Assembly: GCA_022478985.1 (NCBI GenBank)
Contig: JAKSZP010010623.1
Location: 62,001-126,000, forward strand
DNA from: Massospora cicadina
Taxonomy: Eukaryota > Entomophthoromycota > Entomophthoromycetes > Entomophthorales > Entomophthoraceae
Direction: 5' to 3'
DNA: 64,000 nucleotides
Below the pieces are notes generated by a model. The model saw nothing but the letters and a program-made list of their open reading frames with translations. It ran no database searches and was not told the DNA's origin. The position numbers were made by a program, and so were the translations under genes. Below are positions 12,701 to 22,988 of the stretch, one piece after another (position 1 is the stretch's first letter; every line of letters starts with the position of its first letter).

Positions 12701-13340
12701 GACCCTGATTAAATATAGGGACCCACTTCTGAAACCTGAATGCAACTTACCCCCTGACCACAAATTTTCAATAACTGGGCAGTTGAGGGCCATGAAACTA
12801 ATTACCAGACAAAGGGGTTAATCTGAGGCATCAATTCTCAACTGTTAACAGCAAAACAATAGTCAGTCACTTGGTGGATACTGCATCATGCATTTAAATC
12901 TGGCAAACATAGCAGACTGGACTACCTGCATAAAGACTGCCCCATCTGCATTAAACTGGAAGCAGATACTAGCTACTGATACTACAAATGTGCCATGTTC
13001 TGGAAGTACTGATCCATGATGGATATATCCTCTCAGGCATAAAATTGCCACTGGAGATACATCCATCACAGGACCTACTTTTTGCAAAGACCCTGGGAAC
13101 AACCTAAATCCAACTATGAGCCTTCCTTTATCATTCTTGTGTATGGGTAATACACTCAGTTCTCAATGCCAAAAGTTTTAACAATGAGCGCTCCCATCAT
13201 AAAAGATCAGTACAGAAGACCATTTGGATTCTATCCAATTAGCTCTATTGGATCACAAAATTTTCATGCCTAATCCCCAGATGCTATAAAGCCATGCATT
13301 TGGCTTTCCCCACCAGATTGCTCATCACACATGATGAAGC
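9720..13340 (+). pseudogene. LINE ORF2 remnant: endonuclease, reverse transcriptase, zinc-finger tail
   Basis: Endonuclease signs: VAITNAQGM near 9,730, then DLILILEN, then SEDLNC near 10,150 (normally GDxN), and LDYILVTSDYKLL near 10,347. A Ser-Asp pair at about 10,420 continues with Met where the catalytic S-D-H has His. Reverse transcriptase: pieces like LIALSNANYKLLTCIL near 11,320, FINMEKVYDWV near 11,515, and an F-A-D-D-T box near 11,815. Tail: CPICIKLEADTSY near 12,935, resembling the cysteine/histidine finger after many LINE reverse transcriptases. Numerous stops make it dead. Confidence 0.75.
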
Positions 13341-13555
13341 AACAAATTGACTTACGTTTGAATGGCCTGCAAGTCTGTCAACACTAGAACTGTGGTTAAT
13401 GATGGTAATTGCTGACCAGTAATGGTTGGAGGTGCTATGGAACTAGTGGCCCAACTTCCCAGTCCTTTATTTTCAATTAAATCAACTGTATTTTGCTCTC
13501 CCCTCTTACTTTTTTGTTTAATTTAATTTTAAATAAAGTATAGAGTTTAAAAATA

Positions 13556-13661
13556 GGTTTTGAGAAGTGGTTGATAGTTTTTAGTTAAGTTTAAAAGTTC
13601 AACAATTAGCTTTTACTGAGTGATGGTTGGTGGCTTTAGGTTGAATTGATGAGCTCAATGG
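13556..13661. repeat. Degenerate ~48 bp tandem repeat, left part
   Basis: Repeated themes such as AGTGGTTGATAGTTTTTAGTTAA, TTCAACAATT and GATGAGCTCAATGG recur about every 48-54 bp. The array is cut here by solo LTR A2 at AATGG and resumes after it. Confidence 0.6.
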
Positions 13662-14771
13662 TGTAAGTCCAGGGGAATGTCCCCTGTGCATAAATTGGTT
13701 GCTCTTCCCATTTTTGAGCAAAAGGGGCCTAAGAGGGGGGCCATACCCCTCATCACCCAGGGTGACCTCTCCCATGTGGTAGATGAGCGCTGGGTAACAG
13801 CCTTCCCTCTTTGAATCCCTCCCCTGGTACCTTCAATCACCTTGGCTGAACTCATTAGCCAGATTAGGGAAATCTGTGCTGAGATTTTCAAATTGAAGTT
13901 GATCAGTCTGAAATCAATGAAAAATAAGCCCAACAATCAGAATTCTCATAGTCAAAAAGGGATGAAGATTGGATTATCAGCTAAAATCACCAACAGTTTT
14001 GATTTGGCCAGCAGTGCAATCACCAAAATCAACACCCTCTCAAAATCATCAGGGATAATCCCCAACATGCAGCTCTCATCCAGAAAATTGGGAGTTGTAG
14101 CTGATTAGCACCTTTGACCAAACAAATGGCCCAGCAACCGGGTACAGGTGGGTTAGCATCCTGAACCTGTTCCCAACCAATTGGGACCACCTCTATGTGG
14201 GGTGGCCTTGGGGGATTCTGTTGCTTGTTGGGCCAGATGCTGTTGCACCAACCACCAAAAATGCAGTCAAGTCTCAGTTTGGGCATTTGAGGTCAAACTG
14301 ACATGACTCAGCCTGCCACCAAATCCTTCAATGTCAGTTCCCAGTGAGCTTATCTGCCCCCATTCCCAAATATTTGCCAGTTAGGTTGAACTTGAGGGAC
14401 CCAATCCTGGCTTGTTTCCTCATCAATTGACTACTATTTAATCAGTGGCATTGCACTGAGAAAATTGTTGGTCAAGTTTTCTTTATTTTCTATTAAAAAA
14501 TTTTTCCCAACTTTAGTTTTTATGTTAAAAAATAAACTTCCCTTTCCGCTGGCACTCACACACCCCTCAGGGTTAAAAGCCATATTCATCTGCTATTTCA
14601 TTATGTGCCTGTACAAGATTTTGGTTCATCAGCAGTTATTGGCAAATATTCTCTCTAGTTTCATATCCATCATACCAGCAGCAGTGCCTTTGGCATTCTG
14701 GTTTGCCATTTGGGTGTTCCAGCATTTGGGCTGGCAGGCCAGTCTAATTCTAACTTGCTGTTTGCCTGACA
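13662..14771 (+). mobile_element. Family A solo LTR, copy A2
   Basis: It runs from TGTAAGTCCAGGGG to GCCTGACA, about 1,110 bp, and is flanked by a perfect 5 bp duplication, AATGG (13,657-13,661 and 14,772-14,776). No internal coding region lies between two copies, so it is a solo LTR left by recombination. It keeps the VVDERWVTAF motif near 13,780 and an AATAAA near 14,530. Its last 250 bp are open for a hydrophobic reading frame (LAFWFAIWVFQHLGWQ) that is also recognisable in A3. It inserted into the ~48 bp tandem repeat. Confidence 0.85.
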
Positions 14772-14870
14772 AATGGTTTCAGTAAATAATTGAGTTTTTA
14801 GTTGTTTAATAGTCCAATTAGTTTTACCATTTAGTTAGTAGTTTTATATTGATTTAATAGCTTTGAATCT
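14772..14870. repeat. Degenerate ~48 bp tandem repeat, middle part
   Basis: After the second AATGG the sequence resumes with TTGAGTTTTTAGTTGTTTAATAG and similar units, continuing the array left of A2. This shows the array predates the LTR. Confidence 0.5.
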
Positions 14871-15204
14871 TAAACTTATCGATGGCTATTTATTAAAATA
14901 AAAAATAATTGTCTAGGATTAACTGTAAATTTAAACCCACAAATAAACCTAGGTAAACTAGGGTATTGGTGAAACTTAGGCTAAAGATCTCATTCTTTAA
15001 ATATTACTGGTTATGTATTTATATAGGATACACTATCTCATAAACAAATAAGCCAAAAATTACCAAACTTGGCACAAGTAATTATAAAGTTTGGGAATAG
15101 TAATATGCTATTTTTAATAAAATCAAAATAATTTATTATCAGTTCTATATAAGATCTAAAAATATGATTCCAATGGTAAATATATATCAATTTAGCTGAG
15201 TGTT
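14871..15204. other. AT-rich intergenic DNA, nothing recognised
   Basis: I see no reading frame, RNA gene or clear repeat unit here. Confidence 0.5.
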
Positions 15205-15530
15205 TTGGTATTCATTTAATTGATAGATTTATAAGTTTTGATAAGCGGTCATTAATTTTTGGTTGTTTTATAAGCTCAACAATTGGTTTGGCTAATTTAT
15301 TGGTGGTTTGCGGTTGATTCGATGAGCTCAATGATTTTAGATAAACGTTTGATGGTTTAGTTAATTCAATAGTTTCAATTGACTTTGGGTGAGTGGTTGA
15401 TAGTTTTTGGTTAATTTGATAGTTCAATTCATTTTGGCTAAATAATTGACAATTTACTAATTTAATAGGTTTAATTGATTTTATCTAGGTGGTTGCTGGT
15501 TAGATAATTCAATAGGATTAATGTTTCATG
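15205..15530. repeat. Degenerate ~48 bp tandem repeat, right part
   Basis: About six imperfect units follow one another. Each contains a version of GGTTGATAGTTTTTGGTTAA followed by TTCAATNATTTTGG. The 71-codon minus-strand frame here is a by-product of the repeat, not a gene. Confidence 0.6.
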
Positions 15531-15539
15531 AACTTATTT

Positions 15540-15628
15540 ATGACCATCTACCAATATAAAAACTAAAACAATTGATTACGACCATCTGGTAGATTACAAA
15601 CCCAAGCAAAGCTGGGTTACTTGGCTAG
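15540..15628 (+). mobile_element. Possible Helitron 3' terminus
   Basis: At 15,599-15,618 is AACCCAAGCAAAGCTGGGTT, which can fold into a short hairpin (GGGTT/AACCC and AGC/GCT with an AAA loop). Six bases later comes CTAG (15,625-15,628), followed by T. A short hairpin a few bases before C-T-A-G next to T is the usual Helitron 3' end. I could not find the matching 5' TC end or any Rep/helicase remnant, so the left limit is arbitrary and the call is tentative. Confidence 0.4.
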
Positions 15629-15935
15629 TATAAATATAAAATTTTATTTAATTCACATAGCAATTTATTCGGAAAATAGTTAAGATTCTTGAAGTTCACA
15701 CGAGAAATTTGAAACTTAAAGTCACTGCCAATATGAAGTCAATTATAATATTTTAAATATGCTACTTGAAAATAAATTCTTCAAAAAAAGAATTAAGTTC
15801 AAGCCTTTCGAAATACTATGTAACAAAAGTCCTGTCTAGTGAAGGACAGGTTGTTGAAGTATGCCGCTATCAAAATACTTCACCCCTAGATCTAAAAATA
15901 TTTCACTCGACAAGTCTAAGAATAACTCGGATAGA

Positions 15936-17635
15936 CTACAACTCTGGAGCAATATTGATTTGAAAGTACTCGATCAGCTAAATTGTAAAACTTAGTCAAT
16001 AAGCACAGTCGATTCAAAATCAAGCAAAGCTAAAGGAAAATGCGGTGATAAATTGTGCAACAAAAGTACTAACTTACCTTTTGAGGACTTTTAATTCTGA
16101 CCTCGTTCATACAATGAGCTGTACATTTCCCATCAACCCTAAAAAGGAGCGTTAAAAAAGAGCTAACAAAATAGATTGAAAAGGCTTGAAAATAACAAGC
16201 ACATGCCTAAAACAAAAGAAGTTTTAAAAATCTACAAACAGTAACAAATAAAATTCAAAATTACTTAGATAATAAACTGGCTGCCCCAACCCGGTAATTT
16301 ATCATATATTATTTATGAAGGAAGCGCCATCATGTCTCATAAAATGATCTTACCACAGAATAAAAACAGTAAACCCGCCGGATAAGTTGGGGCGGATAGT
16401 AACAATTTTTTCAACAAATTCGTCCCAGTGTTGAAGGTCCAGAGAAGGGTGACTTGCAGAAAGAATAACTACTTCTTCTTTTTCAATATTTCTGCCAGGT
16501 CTTTCCGCAGGGTCAAAGCTTGGATTCGACACCCGTGCAATTTTAACTACCCTTTTTGGAGAGTTGAATAAGGATGGTGCATTATCGGAGTCGCATTCAG
16601 AATCACTGCTTCGCTTGATGGTTTCAGTTTTATCTCGCCTTTCATTCCTCTTAAAAATCGTCAGCAATATTTTAAAATGTGCTATAGTGATAACCATATG
16701 CCTTTAATAGCACCAAAATGGAACTATAAATATGCAAAGAATTACTTTGATGTCATTGAATTCTCCTCAACACTTGAACCACTTAACTCGCCAGAAGATC
16801 TCAGCTTTCGTTTTGCCTGAGCACCCATCATAAGGTTAATATCAATAATGTCAGACCGAAAAATGCTCTACATTTAAAAACCATTTTCTTTTTTTTCAAA
16901 AGTACCTTAAAAGTAGCTTTGCCAAGTAACTTAGAAGCACTAGGTTTTCTTTCATACCTAACGCTTTTTAAAGTTGAGTTAATCTTTTCACAATCCTTGA
17001 AACTCTCATTTGTACTCCTATCGTCTACCGGGGAAAGGTTTGCTTTTTCCTCTTCAAAGGTAAATTCCAGATTTTGTACTTGTGAAAAAACCAACTGGTT
17101 TTCTGTTTTCAACCTTTTTGCAGGTAAGAGCGTTGGTGTTCGAGAAACTTGGGGACATAGTAGAAGATTTATTTAAGGTCGATGAAATACTCTCTTTTAA
17201 ACTAGAAAAAACCGGAGGCACATTATTTTCTACACCTGAAATAGGGCCTGCGTTTTCGCAAATATTGGCACTCCTTGCCGCGCTTCTGGACATTCTTGAA
17301 AAATTTCTAACCTCAACATTCGAACCCCCTATATCTTCCTTTTGGCACGTTTCTGTAACATTAACTCCTTCTTTTTTATAAAAAATCTTATTTTTATTTT
17401 TTGCCTTTAGAGTAGTTTTTTTAAAACCAGATTCCTCGAGGAAAACAGCCTCAGCAACGGAACCCTGTTTAAAGGAAGAGTTTTTTGCCTTTGTCTTAAC
17501 AACTGTAGTTTTGCTAATATTTCTAGTTTTCTCCGCTTTTATTTTCCTGGGGTCGCTTAAAACATTGTTGGTCTTCTTACTCGAAAAAACAGTTGATTTT
17601 TTAGCCTCGTCGCCTTTTGAATTTCTAGACTTCAT
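15936..17635 (-). CDS. HP1-type chromoshadow-domain protein (6 exons)
   Basis: My exon model, read on the minus strand, is 17,635-17,191; 17,147-16,906; 16,867-16,746; 16,647-16,354; 16,138-16,078; 15,977-15,936. It is 1,206 nt and encodes 401 residues, in frame throughout. Introns are 43, 38, 98, 215 and 100 nt, all GT-AG. Residues ~343-401 match a chromoshadow domain of the Swi6/HP1 family: HWDEFVEKIVTI, then FTVFILWVDGKCTAH, then SPQKLIEYF. That domain dimerises and recruits partners to heterochromatin in the nucleus. The first ~340 residues are Lys/Ser-rich and look disordered. I see no chromodomain (no aromatic cage or W-K-G-Y segment) before it, which is unusual for HP1. The gene starts 267 bp from the divergent tropomyosin gene. 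Exon 3/4 and exon 1/2 junctions are inferred from frame and splice signals. Confidence 0.8.
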
Positions 17636-17902
17636 AATTTATGCGGTTTAGAATAATGGATTGACAACAAAAGTCTATCAAATCCAGTGGTATTAATCGT
17701 ATTTGGATCAATTGTTTAAAAAGATGTGACTAGTTAGCTCATTCTACTTTCTCCATCGAGCTAAAATTCTGATTTAGTCCCTGGATTGGGTTGGTACCAA
17801 TTGGGCATATAGACTCCACTTGACAGTCAAAGTGATATATATTACGTAATTGATATCTACCTAGTGAACTAAGTGCCTCAGCTACATTTTGGCCTTATCG
17901 AT
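17636..17902. promoter_or_regulatory. Shared divergent promoter region
   Basis: These 267 bp separate the start codons of the chromoshadow gene (minus) and the tropomyosin gene (plus). Both 5' UTRs and promoters must lie here unless there are unseen upstream non-coding exons. I see no clear TATA box at a useful distance from either start. Confidence 0.45.
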
Positions 17903-18675
17903 ATGGATTTACTTAGAGAAGTTTTGTCTGATTTATTAATAACTTTTCTCTATCATATATTTCCTGCTAATCTAATGCTAAACAATTTTATTTACATGTA
18001 GAAAATCAATGGCCTTCGAACAAGAATAGAAGAGTTAGAAAAGAAGGAGGAAGCCTCTCTGATTAAAATTAAAGCTTTAGAGGCCGAACTTTCTTCCAAA
18101 GACCATGAACTTTTATCGAGTACCAAAAAGGTAGTTTAAACTTTCACGAGCCTTAGCGCATTTATTATACGCGATGTTCACTTTTTATTGTTCGTCTTCT
18201 TGACCAAGCCCGTTTTATTACTTATTTTATATCGCTTTTTTGTGATTAAGGCTCTTTTCAATCCTACATTATTTTTATAACTTTCTTGTCTGAGATTAAG
18301 ATAAAAAGTAATAACAGCAACAAGTTTAGTATTTTTGACTTATAGTACTTTTAATTTTTTCCAGTATATATTTTTTAGATATTATTGTTAATTTAATATT
18401 TATTAAGCTTGAAGTGGCCTTGGAAGAGCTTGAATTCTCCGAAAGAAGCTCAGAGGAGTTAAATTCTAGGCAAGAAAATTATCTTTTGCGCATAGACTAA
18501 ATTGAATTGTAGAATTTTAAATTTAGAACTTAAGACTGAAGAACTCCAAAGAAATAACAGTAAACTTATAAGAGAGAATGAAGGTCTCAAAGAAAGCAAC
18601 GAAAAGCTAGTTGAAGAAGCCTTGAACTCCAGAAAAGAGTTTGAGGAAACTTTGAAGAGCTTGCAAGATCTTTAA
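17903..18675 (+). CDS. TPM1: Tropomyosin, Cdc8/Tpm-like, short form (4 exons)
   Basis: Exons are 17,903-17,920; 18,002-18,130; 18,408-18,469; 18,513-18,675, giving 372 nt and 123 residues. The protein starts MDLLREKINGLRTRIEELEK, close to the conserved start of fungal tropomyosin, and is an unbroken heptad-repeat coiled coil ending TLKSLQDL. Tropomyosin polymerises along formin-made actin cables and the cytokinetic ring. Fungal forms are usually about 160 residues (199 in yeast Tpm1), so this is about 40 residues short, roughly one actin-binding repeat, missing between exons 2 and 3. Intron 1 has a weak donor (GTTTTG), intron 2 uses GTAGTT, and intron 3 is a 43 nt GC-AG intron (AG|GCAAGA) with a GACTAA branch-like motif. 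All junctions keep frame. I looked in intron 2 for a missing exon and found none. Confidence 0.82.
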
Positions 18676-20825
18676 TCTTGTTTATACATTTTTTCTGCAT
18701 ATAATGTATTTACCATATCATCTAAGTACCTTTACAAAAAGTTTATTATTTTTGCAAGATATCTACGTGATTTTAACTTTATTTACTATGGTATTTATAA
18801 TTTAAAAAGGTGCTCTATACCACAAATCGGTTACTTTGTCAGCTTTGTATACAAAGTAACTAGAATCTGGTCTAGTAAGTATAAGAATTCTTGTAACATG
18901 GTAAAAAGTTCATGGTTGTTTTTCTCATATATGGAAGGTCATAAACCAGCCTAACCTAAAGTGGGAAACATTGGCTATTCAAATTTAATACTTTTGTTTA
19001 GATTTAAAAGGTGAAAATTAAACTAATAAAGGCTTGAAAAATGTATAGCAGGAAATAATGGCTTGCTCATAGAAACTTTTTAAGTTTAAAAGCAAATCTA
19101 TGCATTCTAAGTTATTTTAGTGGTATCTATCTAGGTGTATTTTTAAATGCATAAACCTTACTTTTTACTTATGATATTAAGTTACTTTTTGGTTATATTT
19201 TATATTTTGTATAAAATGCATAATGGTCAGTACCAAGAGCATAATGCTTTACATCTGTAAATTAGTAAAAAATAAGATGCCTGCTATAAGGAGCATCTTA
19301 TTTAGATTGCTGTTATAGCTAAGTTTAAATCTAGAGCTCAACTGCAGCTTCCTAGCACATCAATTCTCCTTCAACTTTAGAGGCAACTTATATCTATTAT
19401 ATAATCAAACATAAAACTCAAGTTAGTTTTAATTAATAAATACCTTAAAGCAATTACTATATTAGTTTTCATCAAGTACAAATTACATGTCATTAATTAC
19501 TTATAGTTCCAAATTTTAGATTCATATTGATATTTAGACCAGATTCCAATGCTTTTCAAGGTAAAATTTATATCTTTTTACTTAAATGTAGAGCTATCAC
19601 ACTATACTAAGCCTTCTAAAACTCTATAATCTTAAATTTAAAACCAAGTTTAAATTAGTCATCATTAAAAAGGTTTAACTTTTTATTAAATTATTATTCA
19701 TAAATTTTATGAGAAAGAATCTATTATCTAAGCTTTATAAAATCCCAATAAACTCAGGAAAATATTTCATAATTTTGTATTAATTGAGATCAGTCACATA
19801 TGTAATGTTAACATACATAAAATTTCAGAGAATTCTAATTTCCCTTAATTATCTAAGCTATACTATCTATTAGCTGATATAATACTTTCATATAAATACT
19901 ACAAAGACTAAGTATTTTTATATATGATTCTAAGTATTTATAATAAGACAAACTCATTTTTATAAATCAATGTTATTCTGGTAGATAATAACTTATTGTA
20001 TAAAAATTCTCCTTGATCTACAAAAAGATAGTAAAATTTATTTAGTAATTGTTTATAGAAATATAATAAAATTATAAATATATATGCTAAATTTGTGGGC
20101 TAAAATGTATAAAGTGAGAATTATCACAAAAACAAAATTTTTTAAAGATATACCAAACATTAACTTGTAATTTTGTGATTACAAAATTAAGGTAATTATT
20201 AAGCTAAAGGCTACTTTTAAGTGTAAAGCTAAAAAATTTTAAACTCATAAATTTACCATTTAATGCATATTTTTATTATAATTATATATCAAAAACTCCC
20301 TATTAGTTAATCTAATGTATTTTAATAAGGAGTAGTAAAACCCTAAACCCTTTCCTAAAACATGCTTTTTATAAGTAAATTCTTAATATGGTTAATAGTA
20401 TGAGTTGTTATAAAGAAACAAACATAGACAGACAATGTTACTATGGCAGAAGATTAGATTGGTTTACACTGGCATTGTCATATATCTGACTTTTATCTAA
20501 AATATTATAAAATAAGTATTTTCTATTAAGATATAAATATTTTATATTTTATGGTTTTTAATCTCATCCACCCATTATTAAGTTATACTTCTAAAATAGT
20601 TTCTTAAGTTATAGTAAAGTAAGGTTTTAATCTAAGAGATTTTTATATTAGCATCATATAAACTTCTAATAAAGTTTGGGTGTTTATATCTTAAATATTT
20701 TGTTAAAAAATTTAAGCCAATTAAAAATATAAAATAAAAATAGTTTGCACTTATATATTCTATATTTATAGTCTATAAATAGTATATGGACTAAAATTTA
20801 TCTGTCTTGACAGATTATAGATAGT
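18676..20825. other. Gene-free AT-rich region
   Basis: About 2.1 kb of very AT-rich sequence follows the tropomyosin stop. I see no frame with coding character, no tRNA or rRNA, and no transposon domain. It may hold the tropomyosin 3' UTR and old unrecognisable repeats. Confidence 0.6.
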
Positions 20826-21353
20826 TTATATGTTTGAGGTAAGCCAACCAGGAAATGGACAATACCAAATTTTTATAGAGCAGAAAATAAAATGGAAATA
20901 TTGAGCCAAATCAAATGATACAAAGAAACAACTGAAATGGAACAAAACCAAAAAAATTTCACCAACCAGGGAGAAAGTAAAAACCACTTTACCAATATGG
21001 CATAGGGGGAGGGGGGTCAGGAGGTATAACAACCTCACTGCTAGTGTGGCTCAAATGGTGGCACAAGCCAGAAAGTAAGGGTGTGGGGGCATCCCAGAGT
21101 GGGGTGCTTTGGAATACAGATGAGGAAACATGGAAACTTAGGCCAACACAATAGCTTCTCAAATACTATGCAAGGTATGCTTAGCTTGGAGGTAAGTATC
21201 AGCTTTATCAATATTGTAGTGCTGTATAAATGATTTATTCAGTTGCTCAGAGGTGTCCTGTTTGGAAATTCTAGCTTTCTTTGGGATGGCATTTGGTAGT
21301 GAAAATGCTTCTAAGAGATGATGGCTAGGCACTTTTGCATCAGTAGGGTCCAT
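20826..21353 (-). pseudogene. Possible gag fragment
   Basis: Minus-strand frames such as DPTDAKVPSHHLLEAFSLPNA and QHYNIDKADTYLQAKHTL look like capsid-type protein, but I cannot assign a family. Purine-rich runs (GGGGGAGGGGGG near 21,005) occur inside. It may belong to the element at 21,400-22,988 or be unrelated. Confidence 0.25.
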
Positions 21354-21399
21354 GTATATGGCAACTATCCTGGGTTATGATCATTAATGCTATTGTCAA

Positions 21400-21882
21400 G
21401 TCTATGCAAAGAAACTTAAAGATATATTCCAAATAAAGCTAGTGAAGAATTATAAACTAACTTCAATAGTTTTAAATTATCCAATATTTATAGGGTTTGA
21501 GGGAGTCTTGTAGTGGAGTGAGCGTCTGAATACTCTTTAATCATTATATTTACTTCTTATCCAGTAAAAGGTCAAGCAGCAGCCATTACCTTACATCAAC
21601 ATCTGGATTATCAGGATTTCAGTATTCTAGTGCTTCTCAATTGCAACTCTGAGATTTGAAATATAGTTTTGCCCAAGTCATTAATGGGTGGCCATGTTAG
21701 AATTTGTTCCTTATGAAAATTCTTGTACCCCAATGATTAGCTATTGCCCATTTGGAGGCATAGACCTATTAAGCAACAGATGATTTGAGTCAGCTTGGCT
21801 CAATCCTGGACTGGGGCATTTAAATGGTTCATTGTTCTAATCTTTAACAAGTTCAGATTGTTCACCATTACAAATGCTGACA
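21400..21882 (-). repeat. C-like 3' LTR of element N, left limit uncertain
   Basis: Read on the minus strand it starts TGTCAGCATTTG at 21,882, similar to the C-family LTR start TGTCAGGATTTG, and follows a purine-rich tract (GAGTGGGGCAC). The other end is too decayed to place. Confidence 0.45.
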
Positions 21883-22975
21883 GTGCCCCACTCAAGGCCC
21901 ATTTGGAGGGAAACATAGGACCACAAGAACCTGAAATAAACCCTAGTAACCATAGTACCCTGGATAACATTGGCAATATAATATTTGGAACCAGCCTTGT
22001 ATAGTACACAATATGGGACTAACCAAGAAGTGTCAAACTTGTTATTTTCACACCAGGGCAATGATAATATAATAAAATGAGATCCTCAATTTTGTAGGTG
22101 AAAACTGCCAGTCAATATGCATTAGATTGGACAGTCTCTTTTGTAGTGGTTGTGATAATACTGTGGTCAGCACCTGTGACTTGATTTTTATGTACCAATT
22201 CTTCTGGTTAGCTCAGCAGTTTTGGAAGTGGAAGAGTCTACCAATGGTTGAGCACCTCTGAGTAGTAGGGGTTTTCTCCCATATGGAGCCTGTAATGATA
22301 GCATCTTGGTTATGCATTGATAACTTATCTGGTAGGCTAACAAGTTAGATGGTAGACAATGATTTTACCACAATAGATTGGTGGTCACCATCTTTCTAAA
22401 ATAGATACTAGAGTATCATTAACTTGTTCTACTGCACATTAGTTGAAGAAGTATAGTTGGCAAAGAAGTGCTGACTGAAACCAAAAAGTGATGTTAGTTC
22501 TAGGACAACTTGGAACATAAAAATTTAATATATTGTTAGAAAGTAAAACCTTAGGGCACCCATGTTGTGTTAAAAAGAGCAAAAAAGGAATAGGGGCATA
22601 GCCTTTGCAGTGGCAGCAGGAATAGAGATAGCCAATAGCCCACTTGGTTAGGTTGTTGTGGCAAGTAGAACGTAGCATTTACCATAGAAATCCAAGGATA
22701 AAGCTCCTACTACATCCACATTGACCACACTAAATGGTGACAAGGGAGCCATAACTTTGTGCTAATAATGCAGGCTCAGAAATCCCTGCACCTGGCAGGT
22801 TAAACAAGATTCTAGTACTTCCTGTATAGTGTTGAGCATTTGATTTCAATAACAAACTTTATTCTATCAAAACATACATCTTCTTGACTGCTTATGTCCC
22901 ACGCTGGAATGGCTCTCAAAGATAACTTCAGTTTAAGAAGTGGTCAGATTTAAGGCAATCATTTTCCATCAAAAA
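21883..22975 (-). pseudogene. Element N integrase remnant (Ty3/gypsy, C-like)
   Basis: Minus-strand fragments give CLTCQVQGFLS, then VVNVDVVGALSLDFYGK with the first catalytic Asp, then LTKWAIG and HGCPKVLLSNN (second Asp changed to Asn). A C-terminal part reads NVIQGTMVTRVYFRFLW. That last segment aligns with the C-element tail NYGTMVNQVHGWFLW near 27,290. Stops and frame changes are frequent. Confidence 0.6.
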
Positions 22976-22988
22976 GTTTGTAAAAATC

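Larger units (their letters stand above)
8063..13555 (+). mobile_element. L1-type LINE (non-LTR retrotransposon), decayed
   Basis: Downstream of E1 is a plus-strand non-LTR element: an ORF1-like part, an apurinic-type endonuclease, a reverse transcriptase with the L1-like motif F-I-N-M-E-K-V-Y-D-W-V, and a C-terminal cysteine-rich segment. The E-K-V-Y-D motif (compare QEKAYDRV in L1-like elements) argues for the L1/Tx1 side rather than the fungal Tad clade. Frames are broken throughout. The 3' end is AT-rich and fades into the tandem repeat at about 13,556, so the right limit is approximate. Confidence 0.8.

Noticed and set aside
14465..14785. Hydrophobic two-helix frame as an envelope-like membrane protein
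   Set aside because: It lies at the end of a solo LTR, crosses the LTR limit and target duplication, and has stops in the A3 copy. Kept only as an observation on family A.
15212..15427. 71-codon minus-strand open frame
   Set aside because: It lies entirely in the ~48 bp tandem repeat and its Lys/Asn/Ser/Pro-rich pattern follows the repeat unit.
17054..17147. Continuing the first chromoshadow exon to the stop at 17,054
   Set aside because: That ends the protein without the rest. A 43 nt GT-AG intron (17,148-17,190) joins it in frame to the next open exon, and the summed exons divide by three.
17082..17381. 99-codon plus-strand frame with a strong donor-like CAGGTAAG at 17,121
   Set aside because: It is antisense to exons 1-2 of the chromoshadow gene, whose six-exon model stays in frame and ends in a recognisable domain.
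18131..18407. A missing tropomyosin exon in intron 2
   Set aside because: No stretch there has the charged heptad pattern without stops between usable splice sites.
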